From assembly GCF_013385175.1 (NCBI RefSeq), contig NZ_JABZEO010000009.1, forward strand, positions 62,001-126,000: 64,000 nucleotides of DNA, in the 5' to 3' direction. Shown piece after piece: positions 42,873-50,986 of the stretch; the stretch's first letter is position 1, and every line of letters starts with the position of its first letter. The position numbers and the translations under genes were made by a program. This stretch comes from Allochromatium humboldtianum. GTDB taxonomy: Bacteria; Pseudomonadota; Gammaproteobacteria; Chromatiales; Chromatiaceae. The notes under the pieces were generated by a model. The model saw nothing but the letters and a program-made list of their open reading frames with translations. It searched no databases and had not been told where the DNA came from.

Positions 42873-42875
42873 GCC

Positions 42876-43784
42876 ATGACCATGAGCCATTATGTCTGGA
42901 TCTACGGACTGGCCGAGGCGCTCGCCCTGGTCTTGATCGTGACCATCGTGCTGGGCGTCAAGTGGTGGCGGCTGCGCAAGGAGCGTCAGGACTGGCTCAA
43001 GCTCGCCGAGCGGATCGATCAAATGATCGCCGACGAGATCGCGCGCGCCCGCGACACCCGCACCAAGCGCCCCGAACTGCGCGACGGCTGGATCGCCACC
43101 CTGCACGCCATTGCCAAGCCGTTTCGTCATGAACGTCTGGCCGAGGAAGCCGCCTGGCAGGAGGTCTTCAGTGCGATCGACCGCTGTTTCGAGGGACTGG
43201 CGCGCATCGCCCCGAGTCCGGCGGCGACCGCGAAACCCGAGACCTCGACGATCCTGCTTCAGGAGGCCGGGCTGTCCTCGCCCAACATGGAAGCCGACAT
43301 CGACGATCTGCTGCAACAGTATCAGCAGGGCCGCTCGGCGATTGCTTCCAGCCAGTCCACGGATGTCGATCTCAAGTCGAAATACGGCGCGCTCAAGCAG
43401 GTCAGCGAAGGACTCCTGGCCCGTATCGCGACCGTCGGCAAGGGCGGCGGAGAGGCCGATATGCTGGCGCTACGCCAGGAGCTCGATCTGTTCATGCAGA
43501 GCAATCTGGATTTCATGCAGGCGGCCTACAACGCCGAGCGCAACATCAACTCGCTGGAGCAACAGTTCGACGACTTCGAGGAGCGCATCCACAACCTGCA
43601 GGTCTCGGTCAACAACTACCGCAAATCCGTGCACAAGCTCGTCACCGAGCGCGACCTGCTCATCGAGGAGAAGCAGCAGTTCATCACCCAGCTCGAACTC
43701 AAGGACAAGGTGATCGCGCGTCTGAACCGCAACTACGAGACCCTGAGACGCGAGTACACCAAGATCTACAGCGGCATCGAGTGA
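42876..43784 (+). CDS. membrane-anchored coiled-coil protein
   Basis: A 302-residue protein with one N-terminal helix (about 8-28, EALALVLIVTIVLGVKWW) and a cytoplasmic, strongly helical remainder. The C-terminal 100 residues form a predicted coiled coil (EQQFDDFEERIHNLQVSVNNY, then EKQQFITQLELKDKVIARLNR). It is probably a partner of the adjacent VWA protein, with which it shares an operon: one faces the periplasm, the other the cytoplasm. I do not recognise a named family. Confidence 0.8.
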   Translation: MTMSHYVWIYGLAEALALVLIVTIVLGVKWWRLRKERQDWLKLAERIDQMIADEIARARDTRTKRPELRDGWIATLHAIAKPFRHERLAEEAAWQEVFSAIDRCFEGLARIAPSPAATAKPETSTILLQEAGLSSPNMEADIDDLLQQYQQGRSAIASSQSTDVDLKSKYGALKQVSEGLLARIATVGKGGGEADMLALRQELDLFMQSNLDFMQAAYNAERNINSLEQQFDDFEERIHNLQVSVNNYRKSVHKLVTERDLLIEEKQQFITQLELKDKVIARLNRNYETLRREYTKIYSGIE

Positions 43785-43799
43785 CGGCGGCGAAGATCC

Positions 43800-44252
43800 T
43801 CAGTCCTGGCGATGTTCCTTTTGATGGCGCGCGTGCTGGTCGAGCAGGGAGATCAGGGCCTCGCGGCTGATCTTGCCCTGCCCGACCAGGATCTCGCCGA
43901 GCGGGGTGCGCTGCCCCTTCAGTGCCCTCAAAACCGTTTTAGGGTCAGTGCCCGCCGGTAGACCCTGCCGGCGCATCGCTTCTTCGAAGCTGACCAGCTC
44001 ACGGCGCTGGCAGTCCCACAGACGCCCGAGTTCCTCCAGTGACAGCAGCCCTTGCGCGATCAGTGCAAAGGCGGACATCGTGCTCAGGTCGCGCTGCACC
44101 CGCAGCGCCTCGATGATATCGGACTCCGGGATGTGACCGCCGAGCACCAGAAAGCGCCCGAACAGCAGCGGGACATCCGGCAGTTCGAAGGCGTCCGACT
44201 CCGACACGCCTGCCAAGCCTTCGAACACGGGTCTTTCGATGTGTTCTTTCAT
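43800..44252 (-). CDS. small protein with MshEN-like repeats
   Basis: A 150-residue cytoplasmic protein with two similar stretches, LFGRFLVLGGHIPESDIIEALRVQ and PLGEILVGQGKISREALISLL, which resemble the N-terminal repeats of type II secretion/MshE ATPases that can bind c-di-GMP. Whether ligand binding survives cannot be told from sequence alone. Its ATG overlaps the stop of the degenerate GlgC gene by four bases, so the two are co-translated. A regulatory partnership with that GlgC-like protein is an inference. Confidence 0.65.
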   Translation of the reverse strand: MKEHIERPVFEGLAGVSESDAFELPDVPLLFGRFLVLGGHIPESDIIEALRVQRDLSTMSAFALIAQGLLSLEELGRLWDCQRRELVSFEEAMRRQGLPAGTDPKTVLRALKGQRTPLGEILVGQGKISREALISLLDQHARHQKEHRQD

Positions 44253-45487
44253 GTGGCCAACCCTCGCGATGAGGCCTCTTCACTCGTGACCACGACGATG
44301 CCGTCGGGCGAGACATCGAAGCGTTCGCGATCACGCCGTGCGTCGAAACCGATCCGATCGCCGGGCGCGATCCTGACGTCCTTTTCGACGATGCAGTTAC
44401 GCAGATGCGCGCCCGCCCCGACCCGGACTCCATGAAAGAGGATAGACGCCTCGACGATGGCGCCGTCCTCGACCCGCACCTGGGGAAACAGGATCGAGTG
44501 ATTGACGCCGCCGCCGCTGATGACGGTGCCGGCCGCCAGCATCGAGTTGACGAAGACGCCCTCGTTGCCGGTCTGCGGTCCGGGGACGGTGCGGGCGGGC
44601 GGATACTGCCCCTGATAGGTGTGGATGGTCCAGTCGGGCTGATAGAGATCGAGCGGCGGCTCGGCGCGCAGCAGCGCCATGTTGGCCTGATAGTAGGCGT
44701 CGACCGAGGCCAGATCGCACCAGTAGCGGTCCGGCGTCACCCGTCCGCGCGCCTGACCGAAGCGATAGGCGCGAACCGGATGCGCCGCGAGCCGTGGCGC
44801 GATGACGTCGAGCGCCAGATCCGCATCGGGCGAGACACCGCGCTCGTAGCCGGCCAGGGCGTCGAGCAGCACGGACTTGTCGAACAGATAGACGCCCATG
44901 GTCTCCTGGCGCTCGCCCTCCGCCGTCTCCGCATCATCGGCCCCCGAACCGGGCGCGTGCAGTTCTCGAATAAGCTCATCGGCATCGAGCACGACTCGCG
45001 CCTGACGTCCGGCGCCCGGAGCCGACACGGCGCGCACGGCCACCGTGATCGCCGCTCCGGTCTCGCGATGGGCACGCGCCAGCTCGGCATAGTCCATGCG
45101 ATAGATGGCCTCCCCTTGGAGGATCAACACCTGGCTGGCGCGATTGCGCTCGATCAGATAGCGGTTCTGGCGGATGGCATCGAAGGGGCCGCTGTACCAA
45201 TCCTGGCTCTCGCGCATCTGGGGCGGAACCGGGGTGATGAACTCGCCGAGTTCGGGATTGAAGATCGACCAGCCGTCACGCAGATGTTTCTGCAACGAAT
45301 GGCTCTTGTACTGCGTCAGCACCAGCACCTGACGCAGTCCCGAATGCAGACAGTTGGCCAGGGTGAAATCGATGATCCGGTACTTGCCGCCGAAGGGCAC
45401 GGCGGCTTTGGTACGCTGGCGGGTCAGGGCGTCGAGCCCCAGGCCGCGATCCTGAGCCAGGATGAGAATCAGGGTGTCGGAGGACAT
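44249..45487 (-). CDS. GlgC-family protein with degenerate catalytic motifs
   Basis: Full-length ADP-glucose pyrophosphorylase fold (412 residues from ATG 45487): nucleotidyltransferase domain with FGGKYRIIDFTLANC and a C-terminal left-handed beta helix. However, key motifs are changed. The GGRGTRL loop reads AQDRGLGL, the RAKPAV segment reads RTKAAV, GDHIYKMDY reads GEAIYRMDY, the FVEKP lysine is missing (IRELHAP), and YWRDVGT reads YWCDLAS. These match the substrate-binding and catalytic residues of E. coli GlgC, so enzyme activity is doubtful. It may be a regulatory subunit or have a new role. It overlaps the following MshEN-like gene. Confidence 0.8.
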   Translation of the reverse strand: MSSDTLILILAQDRGLGLDALTRQRTKAAVPFGGKYRIIDFTLANCLHSGLRQVLVLTQYKSHSLQKHLRDGWSIFNPELGEFITPVPPQMRESQDWYSGPFDAIRQNRYLIERNRASQVLILQGEAIYRMDYAELARAHRETGAAITVAVRAVSAPGAGRQARVVLDADELIRELHAPGSGADDAETAEGERQETMGVYLFDKSVLLDALAGYERGVSPDADLALDVIAPRLAAHPVRAYRFGQARGRVTPDRYWCDLASVDAYYQANMALLRAEPPLDLYQPDWTIHTYQGQYPPARTVPGPQTGNEGVFVNSMLAAGTVISGGGVNHSILFPQVRVEDGAIVEASILFHGVRVGAGAHLRNCIVEKDVRIAPGDRIGFDARRDRERFDVSPDGIVVVTSEEASSRGLAT

Positions 45488-45578
45488 GATGGCAGAGCGA
45501 ACCCTTGGCGATGAGTGAGAAGGCGGTCGACGCACGGCCGGACACTGAGGCGATGTCCGGAACAGCGCATCATCGTAG

Positions 45579-45605
45579 GATGGGCAGCGCGTCGTGATGC
45601 CCATC
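45579..45605. repeat. small palindromic intergenic unit
   Basis: GATGGGCA and TGCCCATC flank an 11-base loop in the gap between hldE and the GlgC-like gene. GGATGGGCA-type palindromes are dispersed in many proteobacteria; only this copy was noticed here. Confidence 0.4.
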
Positions 45606-45666
45606 GTCCCCGGCTGAGTCTAAACTGCGCGCGGTCGGTCGATCCAGACATGCCGCCGACGTTCCT

Positions 45667-47121
45667 TCAGGCTCCGTCGCCGCGCCGACCGATGGCGCCG
45701 ATGATACGGCTCGTCGAGCGTCCGGGCACGAAATCGAGTACGCGCACCTCGCCGCCGCGCGCCAGCACCGCGTCGGCGCCGGCGATCTGCTCGGGCTGAT
45801 AGTCGCCGCCCTTGACCAGCACGTCCGGCCCGACGGCGCGGATCAACGCCTCGGGCGTGTCCTCGCCGAAGGGGCAGACCCAGTCGACTGAGGCCAGCCC
45901 GGCCAGCACCGCCATGCGCTGCTCGACGCCATTGATCGGACGGCCCTCGCCCTTGAGCCGGCGCACCGAATCGTCGTCGTTGACGGCGACGATGAGCCGG
46001 TCGCCGAGTCGCCTGGCCTGCTGGAGATAGGCCACATGCCCGTCGTGCAGGATGTCGAAGCAGCCGTTGGTCATGACCAGACGCTCACCGGCGGCGCGCG
46101 CGGCCTCAGCCGCTGCGATCAACCCGGCGCGATCGAGGATCGGACGCCATTCGATACCGCGATGGGCGCGCTCCAGTTCGGCCGCGCCGACGCTGGCCGT
46201 GCCCAGCTTGCCGACGGCCAGACCGGCGGCACAGTTGGCCAGGGCGCAGGCTTCGGCCAGCTCGGCGCCGGCGGCCAGCGCGGCGGCCAGGGTCGCGATG
46301 ACGGTATCGCCAGCGCCCGTGACGTCGAAGACCTCGCGCGCGCGGGTCGGCAGATGCAGCGCCTCGGCGCCTGCGCGCACCAGCAGCATTCCGCGCTCGC
46401 CGAGCGTCACCAGCAGCGCCTCCAGTCCCAGTTCGGCGCGCAGACGTTCGGCCCGTTCGATGAGCGTGGCGTCATCCGGGCAGGCGCCGACGATCTCCTC
46501 CAGCTCGGCACGGTTCGGCGTCAGCAGGGTGGCGCCCCGATAGCGGCTGAAATCGCGGCCTTTGGGGTCGATCAGGACCGGCTTGCCCTGGGCGCGAGCC
46601 ATCCGGATGAGTCCTTGCGGATCGTCGAGCGTGCCCTTGGCATAGTCCGAGAGCAGCAGCAGATCACAGTCGGCGAACGCGGGCGCGACCAGTCCCGGCA
46701 GCGGGTCAGGCCCATTCGGCGCCAGCGAGCGCTCGAAATCCAGCCGGATGAGCTGTTGATGATGACTGAGCACGCGCAGCTTGGTGATGGTCGGCACGCC
46801 GGCGCGGCGTTCGAAACGGGTGGCGATCCCCTGCCCGCTCAGGCGCGTTTCGAGGATCGCGGCGGCCTCGTCGTCGCCGGTCACGCCGGCCAGCGTCACG
46901 CGCGCGCCGAGCATGGCCAGATTGAGCGCGACATTGGCCGCGCCGCCGGGCCGATCCTCGACGCCCTCGACATGCACCACAGGCACCGGCGCCTCGGGCG
47001 AGATGCGGCGTGTGGCGCCGGTCCAGTAGCGGTCGAGCATCAGATCGCCGGCTACCAGCACTCGGGCGCGCGCGAAATCAGGGAAGGTCTGGAGACCGAG
47101 GGGGAGTTTGCAGGCGGTCAT
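45667..47121 (-). CDS. hldE: bifunctional heptose 7-phosphate kinase / heptose 1-phosphate adenyltransferase
   Basis: Makes ADP-heptose for the lipopolysaccharide inner core. The N-terminal ribokinase-type domain (1 to about 320) has RPGGAANVALNLAMLGA and the anion hole DVTGAGDTVIA; the C-terminal cytidylyltransferase-like domain has TNGCFDILHDGHVAYLQ (HxGH), KGEGRPING and KGGDY. 484 residues matches the family. It lies 18 bases downstream of mazF, so it may share the mazEF transcript although its function is unrelated. Confidence 0.96.
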   Translation of the reverse strand: MTACKLPLGLQTFPDFARARVLVAGDLMLDRYWTGATRRISPEAPVPVVHVEGVEDRPGGAANVALNLAMLGARVTLAGVTGDDEAAAILETRLSGQGIATRFERRAGVPTITKLRVLSHHQQLIRLDFERSLAPNGPDPLPGLVAPAFADCDLLLLSDYAKGTLDDPQGLIRMARAQGKPVLIDPKGRDFSRYRGATLLTPNRAELEEIVGACPDDATLIERAERLRAELGLEALLVTLGERGMLLVRAGAEALHLPTRAREVFDVTGAGDTVIATLAAALAAGAELAEACALANCAAGLAVGKLGTASVGAAELERAHRGIEWRPILDRAGLIAAAEAARAAGERLVMTNGCFDILHDGHVAYLQQARRLGDRLIVAVNDDDSVRRLKGEGRPINGVEQRMAVLAGLASVDWVCPFGEDTPEALIRAVGPDVLVKGGDYQPEQIAGADAVLARGGEVRVLDFVPGRSTSRIIGAIGRRGDGA

Positions 47122-47139
47122 CCTAGCTCCGGAGATCGA

Positions 47140-47523
47140 TCAAGCGATCTGCACGATTTGATTGAGAATCGCACAAACTTCAGTGAACTGGGCCTCGCCG
47201 AGTCGCTTCATCGGATGGGGCCGGGCCTGCCTGACACGCCAATCGAAGGACTTCGGTTGATGGCACAGCACGAAGCTGGTTTTGTGCGCGCCCTGTTTGC
47301 GCGCGGTTCCAACGGCGACGGCAAATGGGTTGTCGGCATTGTATTCGGCCGTGGTCATGGGCAGACCGATGACCAGCGACGTGCGTTCGTTGAACAGGCG
47401 TGGCGACAGTACGAGAAAGGGATGGAGATCGCGCATTTCACGTCCAGCCTGCGGGTTGCAGTCGATCCAGATGATGTCCCGTCGATCGGGCGACCAGTTC
47501 GCCGCTGTGGTCCGACTCACCAA
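47140..47523 (-). CDS. mazF: MazF/PemK-type endoribonuclease toxin
   Basis: A 127-residue toxin of the CcdB-like fold: RDIIWIDCNPQAGREMRDLHPFLVLSPRLFN and VIGLPMTTAEYN are the diagnostic beginning, and KTSFVLCHQPKSFDWR follows. Conserved Arg and Thr of the mRNA-cleavage site are present. The start overlaps the mazE stop by seven bases. No frameshift or truncation is seen, so the module looks functional. It cleaves single-stranded RNA at short motifs in relatives; the specificity here is unknown. Confidence 0.92.
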   Translation of the reverse strand: MVSRTTAANWSPDRRDIIWIDCNPQAGREMRDLHPFLVLSPRLFNERTSLVIGLPMTTAEYNADNPFAVAVGTARKQGAHKTSFVLCHQPKSFDWRVRQARPHPMKRLGEAQFTEVCAILNQIVQIA

Positions 47524-47771
47524 CGCTCGGCCCCCAGAGGCTCGGTCTCGGCCATGACCTCGCCGCCATGGCGGGTCGGGTCATAGCGCGCCAGCCGTTG
47601 TTCCAGTGTGGGGTGTCTGTCGTCGACCGGAGCGATGATCACACGTCCATCCTCTGCAAAGACACGCACCCGCTGATCGACCTGCAGATGCGCTTCGCGC
47701 GCGATCGCCGCCGGAAGTCGCACCCCGAGGCTGTTACCCCAGTATTTGATATCGAGAAAGGCTTGAGTCAC
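47517..47771 (-). CDS. mazE: MazE/AbrB-type antitoxin
   Basis: An 84-residue antitoxin with a swapped-hairpin AbrB DNA-binding domain (IKYWGNSLGVRLPAAIAREAHL and VRVFAEDGRVIIAP), followed by a disordered toxin-binding tail (ERQ-rich to EPLGAERW). GTG start at 47771. It overlaps mazF, and a palindrome 22 bases upstream is a likely autoregulatory operator. Confidence 0.9.
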   Translation of the reverse strand: MTQAFLDIKYWGNSLGVRLPAAIAREAHLQVDQRVRVFAEDGRVIIAPVDDRHPTLEQRLARYDPTRHGGEVMAETEPLGAERW

Positions 47772-47792
47772 GATCGATCACCTGGCCGGATG

Positions 47793-47811
47793 GTTTAAAT
47801 CGAGTTTAAAC
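47793..47811. promoter_or_regulatory. palindromic operator upstream of mazEF
   Basis: GTTTAAA and TTTAAAC form a perfect 7-bp inverted repeat around TCGAG, 22 bases before the mazE start. MazE-type antitoxins bind such AT-rich palindromes to repress their own operon; binding here is inferred. Confidence 0.55.
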
Positions 47812-47858
47812 ATGGCGACCTGGATTTGGCTAGCGCCCCGATCGGTCATGGATCGCGT

Positions 47859-48641
47859 CTAGGATGCGGTCCCGGCAGCCAGACGCCGACGCCACTCGAT
47901 CAGTTCGGGTTTGGGCGCGTGCTTGACGGCGAGTTTCCACCAATAGCCGAGCCGATCGTCACCGAAGGAGATCGCCTTGCGCGGCAGTACCAGCGGGTGA
48001 TCGTCCGGCCCAGCCGCGCCGCGCAGACAGGTCGTCGCGCTCCGGTAGCCGGCCTCCCCGGCCAGTTGCACCGTCGTCTGGTCGAAGCTGCCGAAGGGAT
48101 AGCAGAGATGCAGCACGGGCGCGCCGAGCACGTCTTCGAGCGCCGCGCGGCTGTCGACGAGCTGACGGCGCTGAGCCTCGGGATCGAGCGTACCGAGCTT
48201 GAGATGATCGACGCTGTGAGAACCGATCGTGATGCCGGCCGCGTGCAGCTCGCGCAGACGCCCGGCGCTCATCAGGGTCGGGATCGGGCGGCCCGGATCC
48301 TTGGCGAACCATTCGGCGCGGCGTCCAAGCCAACCGCTGATGGCATAGACGGTCGCCGGAAAACCATGACGCTCCAGCACCGGCCAGGCATACTCGGCGA
48401 AGTTGTCATAGGCATCGTCGAAGGTCAGAACTACGGCACGCGCCGGTAGCGGACGCTCACCGCGCAGACCGGCCAGGGCGTCGTCGAGACCCAGCACCCG
48501 ATAGCCGAGGCGCGCGAGCAGATCCATCTGAGCGGCGAAGCGCCGATGGTCGCAATAGTTGGCGCGATGTGCACGCATCGGCGCGAACACGCCGACCTGA
48601 TGGTACATCAAAATCGACACCCTGTTTAAGCTAGGTTTCAT
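47859..48641 (-). CDS. polysaccharide deacetylase (NodB/CE4 domain)
   Basis: A 260-residue protein with the CE4 motifs: LTFDDAYDN (catalytic base and metal Asp), GSHSVDHLKL (metal His residues) and CYPFGSFD. No signal peptide is obvious at ATG 48641 (MKPSLNRVSILMYHQVG), so it may act in the cytoplasm or need an alternative export route. It likely removes N-acetyl groups from a cell-surface polysaccharide or peptidoglycan. The prophage scar lies immediately upstream. Confidence 0.9.
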   Translation of the reverse strand: MKPSLNRVSILMYHQVGVFAPMRAHRANYCDHRRFAAQMDLLARLGYRVLGLDDALAGLRGERPLPARAVVLTFDDAYDNFAEYAWPVLERHGFPATVYAISGWLGRRAEWFAKDPGRPIPTLMSAGRLRELHAAGITIGSHSVDHLKLGTLDPEAQRRQLVDSRAALEDVLGAPVLHLCYPFGSFDQTTVQLAGEAGYRSATTCLRGAAGPDDHPLVLPRKAISFGDDRLGYWWKLAVKHAPKPELIEWRRRLAAGTAS

Positions 48642-48651
48642 GCGGGTTCTG

Positions 48652-48950
48652 TTATCCCCCTGTGCCTGTTTTTGCTATGTCCCCGACGATTCGCAGACCC
48701 GTTTCGATGCGCGCGGCGTGCTCGGCCAGGTGCTCCGGTGACAGATGCGCATACCGCTGGACCATAGCAATCGTCGACCATCCGCCCAACTCCTGGAGCA
48801 CATGCAGTAGCGTCCCAGCCTGGACGTGCCAGCTCGCCCAGGTGTGCCGCAGATCGTGCCAGCGGAAGTTCTCGATCTCGGTCGCTCGACACGCCTTCGT
48901 GAATGTCGCGTGATCGGCGCGACGCATGGGCGTCCATTCGATGCGCCCCT
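48652..48950 (-). pseudogene. tyrosine recombinase (phage integrase) C-terminal remnant
   Basis: The minus strand encodes the catalytic tail of a phage integrase: FRWHDLRHTWASWHVQAGT (HxxR), LHVLQELGGWST and the nucleophile region MVQRYAHLSPEHLAEHA, ending at 48652. The N-terminal and core-binding domains are missing; upstream the frame fuses into antirepressor sequence in another register. It cannot be an active recombinase and marks the end of a deleted prophage. Confidence 0.85.
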
Positions 48951-49510
48951 TGCCGCATCCAGATAGAACGTCGGCAGGCTGCTGATGCCTTTCTCCAGGC
49001 CGAACTCCTTGCGCAGTCGCGCATAGGCGGCGTGACTGGCGCTGCCCTCCATGTGGAAGTTGGTCTTGAGCAGATAGACGATCTGGGAGAGCTTGGCCAG
49101 ATCGGCGCTGTTGACCGTCTCCATCGCCTGCGGGATCTCGGGGTTCGGGATCTGGTAGGAGCCTGTCTTGCGGATCGAGGGCAGGACTTCGGACGTGACC
49201 CATTTCCTGAACCGGTGCGGAACTGTCCCCGGCTTGGTGGCGTTGCGGCAACGCAGGATCAGGGTGTAGAGGCCGGATTCGTTGATGATGCCGACTTTTC
49301 TTACACCTTCCGTCGTGTCGGTTAAACCGACACCCCTTTCGTCGTCGTCCAGTTTCTCAAGCGCATCGCGGTTGTTGACGATGCCGAGCGCCGCGCAAAC
49401 ATCAGTCGCGACGAACCAAGGGTCGCCGTCGACCATGAGACACGGACGTTGAAGGATTGGTCGAACGAGAAGGACAAGGGCGCGGTCGCGCTGGTGGCTG
49501 AAGATGCCAT
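48951..49510 (-). pseudogene. BRO-N family phage antirepressor, frameshifted and truncated
   Basis: From ATG 49510 (AGGAG upstream) the minus strand reads MASSATSATAPLSFSFDQS and FNVRVS, then at about 49435 loses one base. In the shifted frame the BRO-N domain continues: MVDGDPWFVATDVCAALGI, LDDDERGVGLTDTTEG and NESGLYTLILRCRNATKPG. It then runs to LRKEFGLEKGISSLPTFYLDAA and hits the integrase remnant. The domain is found in phage antirepressors; the frameshift makes the full-length protein unlikely, but the 253-codon frame from 49436 is still open. Confidence 0.8.
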
Positions 49511-49660
49511 GACAGGCTCCTATTCAGGGTTATCAACGCCCACCGCCTGAGACCAATCAGGATGGTGGGTCGACTGTGGCGGGTTGGTCTACCTGGAATA
49601 GGAACAGGCGCATCTTGCGATGCCCCACACACAGCCGCCCCATAGGAACCGCTATGCTGC
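49511..49660 (-). ncRNA. structured leader of the antirepressor gene, C4-RNA-like
   Basis: The 150 bases before the BRO-N start are GC-rich and can fold: a GNRA hairpin GCATC-GCAA-GATGC (49610..49623) and a 7-bp helix of AGACCAA with TTGGTCT (49550..49556 and 49584..49590). Phage antirepressor genes in the P1/P7 group are controlled by C4 antisense RNA made from just such a leader. The identity with C4 is suggested by position and motif style, not proven. Confidence 0.35.
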
Positions 49661-49664
49661 GCAC

Positions 49665-49693
49665 ATAAAAAACCGCACTGTCGAGGCGCGGTT
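49665..49693 (-). terminator. terminator-like hairpin below the exported-protein gene
   Basis: On the minus strand AACCGC, an 11-base loop and GCGGTT are followed by a run of six T. It lies about 87 bases past the stop of the gene ending at 49780 and just upstream of the C4-like leader, so it separates the two. Confidence 0.6.
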
Positions 49694-49779
49694 GGTGCGC
49701 CTATTCTCCGGGAGACCAATCCCGATCGCTGATGTGCAGCGACCGGGACAGGCTATCCCCGAAGGCGCGCGGGTGTCAC

Positions 49780-50232
49780 CTATCGATTCGAGCGGTAGGT
49801 CGATGAGCCGGTGATCTTGCCGTCCTTCATGCGGATCGTCTGGATCGTGTTGCCGCTCTGATACGTCCGGCTCTCATACGAGCCGCTCCGGTAGACGCTC
49901 GACGGCGTGCCCATGTCGTCCAGCAAGCGTTCAGTGCGCCGCCGACTTTGCTGGTCAGCTTGATCGGCCTGATATTGAGTCGCACGCATTTGAGTGATCG
50001 AGTTAGCGGCTTCAGCCTCCATGACCTGCTGATTGTAGGTCTCTTGCGCGGATCGATTTGCCGCTTCGACGCGCGCTGGGTCGCCCCATGCCGGGACCGC
50101 ATCCAGAAAACGGACGCCCTCTCCGGTTTCCATTCGGTCGCGCTCGGCTTTCATGGCGCTGGCCGAAATGGACTGCCCTGCCGCTGGTGTTGCGATCAGA
50201 ACGGCGAGCATGATGATTGTGGTCTTACGCAT
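49780..50232 (-). CDS. small exported protein of unknown function
   Basis: A 150-residue protein with an N-terminal signal peptide (MRKTTIIMLAVLIATPAAG) and a mature part rich in Gln, Ala and Arg, helical up to about residue 110 (AETYNQQVMEAEAANSITQ-like), then a Ser/Tyr-rich beta tail. No known domain. The ribosome-binding region is almost identical to that of the next gene upstream (50331..50783), as are the first five residues, but the rest differs. Probably periplasmic. An operon with the DUF4124 protein is likely. Confidence 0.65.
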   Translation of the reverse strand: MRKTTIIMLAVLIATPAAGQSISASAMKAERDRMETGEGVRFLDAVPAWGDPARVEAANRSAQETYNQQVMEAEAANSITQMRATQYQADQADQQSRRRTERLLDDMGTPSSVYRSGSYESRTYQSGNTIQTIRMKDGKITGSSTYRSNR

Positions 50233-50330
50233 GGTCCTGCCTCCGTGTGTTGTTATGCCCTGCCAGTGTGGCCGACCCGTGGCGCGCGGTTGCTGCTCGT
50301 GGTCAACTTCAGCGGGCGGTCGTTAAGCGG

Positions 50331-50783
50331 TCAGCGCCCGCCGCGCAACCGCTCCAGCTCGGCCTGATAGCGCGCATTGGCGTTGGCTTCGTCCTGGGAG
50401 AGCGCCTGGAGGTAGGTTGCGCCGGCCTGATTGTTGTTGGCGCGTGCCCGATTTGCCTGGATCTCGGCCAGCGTGCGCTGATGCTCAGCGGCCAATTCGG
50501 CCTCATACAGCCGCCGATTGGCCTCGATCCGCATCGCGCGCCGCCGATCGATCCCGTCCTCGATCATCTGCTGATGCGTCTCGACCCGCTGCCGATGCGC
50601 TTCGATCTGGTCGGCGCTCGGTCGGTGGACGTCGACATCGATCGACTGAGCCTCAGTCGCGCATTGCGTCTGCGAGAAGATTGTCCGGCCGGTGGCCGGG
50701 TCGGTGCATTTGAACATCTGGGCCTGAACTGAGCCGCCGGTCAGTGTGGCGATGATGGCGAGTGCGAGCGTGGTCTTGCGCAT
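50331..50783 (-). CDS. exported DUF4124-domain protein
   Basis: Signal peptide MRKTTLALAIIATLTGGSVQAQ, then the short DUF4124 motif MFKCTDPATGRTIFSQTQC with its paired Cys, and a long Glu/Arg-rich helical tail (QRVETHQQMIEDGIDRRRAM). DUF4124 proteins are periplasmic and of unknown role. The leader before the ATG (GGAGGCAGGACC) is shared with the downstream gene. 150 residues, same length as that neighbour by coincidence. Confidence 0.75.
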   Translation of the reverse strand: MRKTTLALAIIATLTGGSVQAQMFKCTDPATGRTIFSQTQCATEAQSIDVDVHRPSADQIEAHRQRVETHQQMIEDGIDRRRAMRIEANRRLYEAELAAEHQRTLAEIQANRARANNNQAGATYLQALSQDEANANARYQAELERLRGGR

Positions 50784-50986
50784 GGTCCTGCCTCCGTGTG
50801 TCGTTGTTGGCTGTGCCGAAAACTGTGCCGGTACAGCATGGGTCGAGCATGGAAAATCCGTGGTTCTGGGCTGGAGTTGAACAGCGAGCGCGGCGTATGC
50901 TGTTGTTTTATAAGTTATAGCTGTCGATTCGGCTGGTACATGAGTATCGAAACGCGCGGCCTGGATGGCGTGAACATCGGCGTCCC

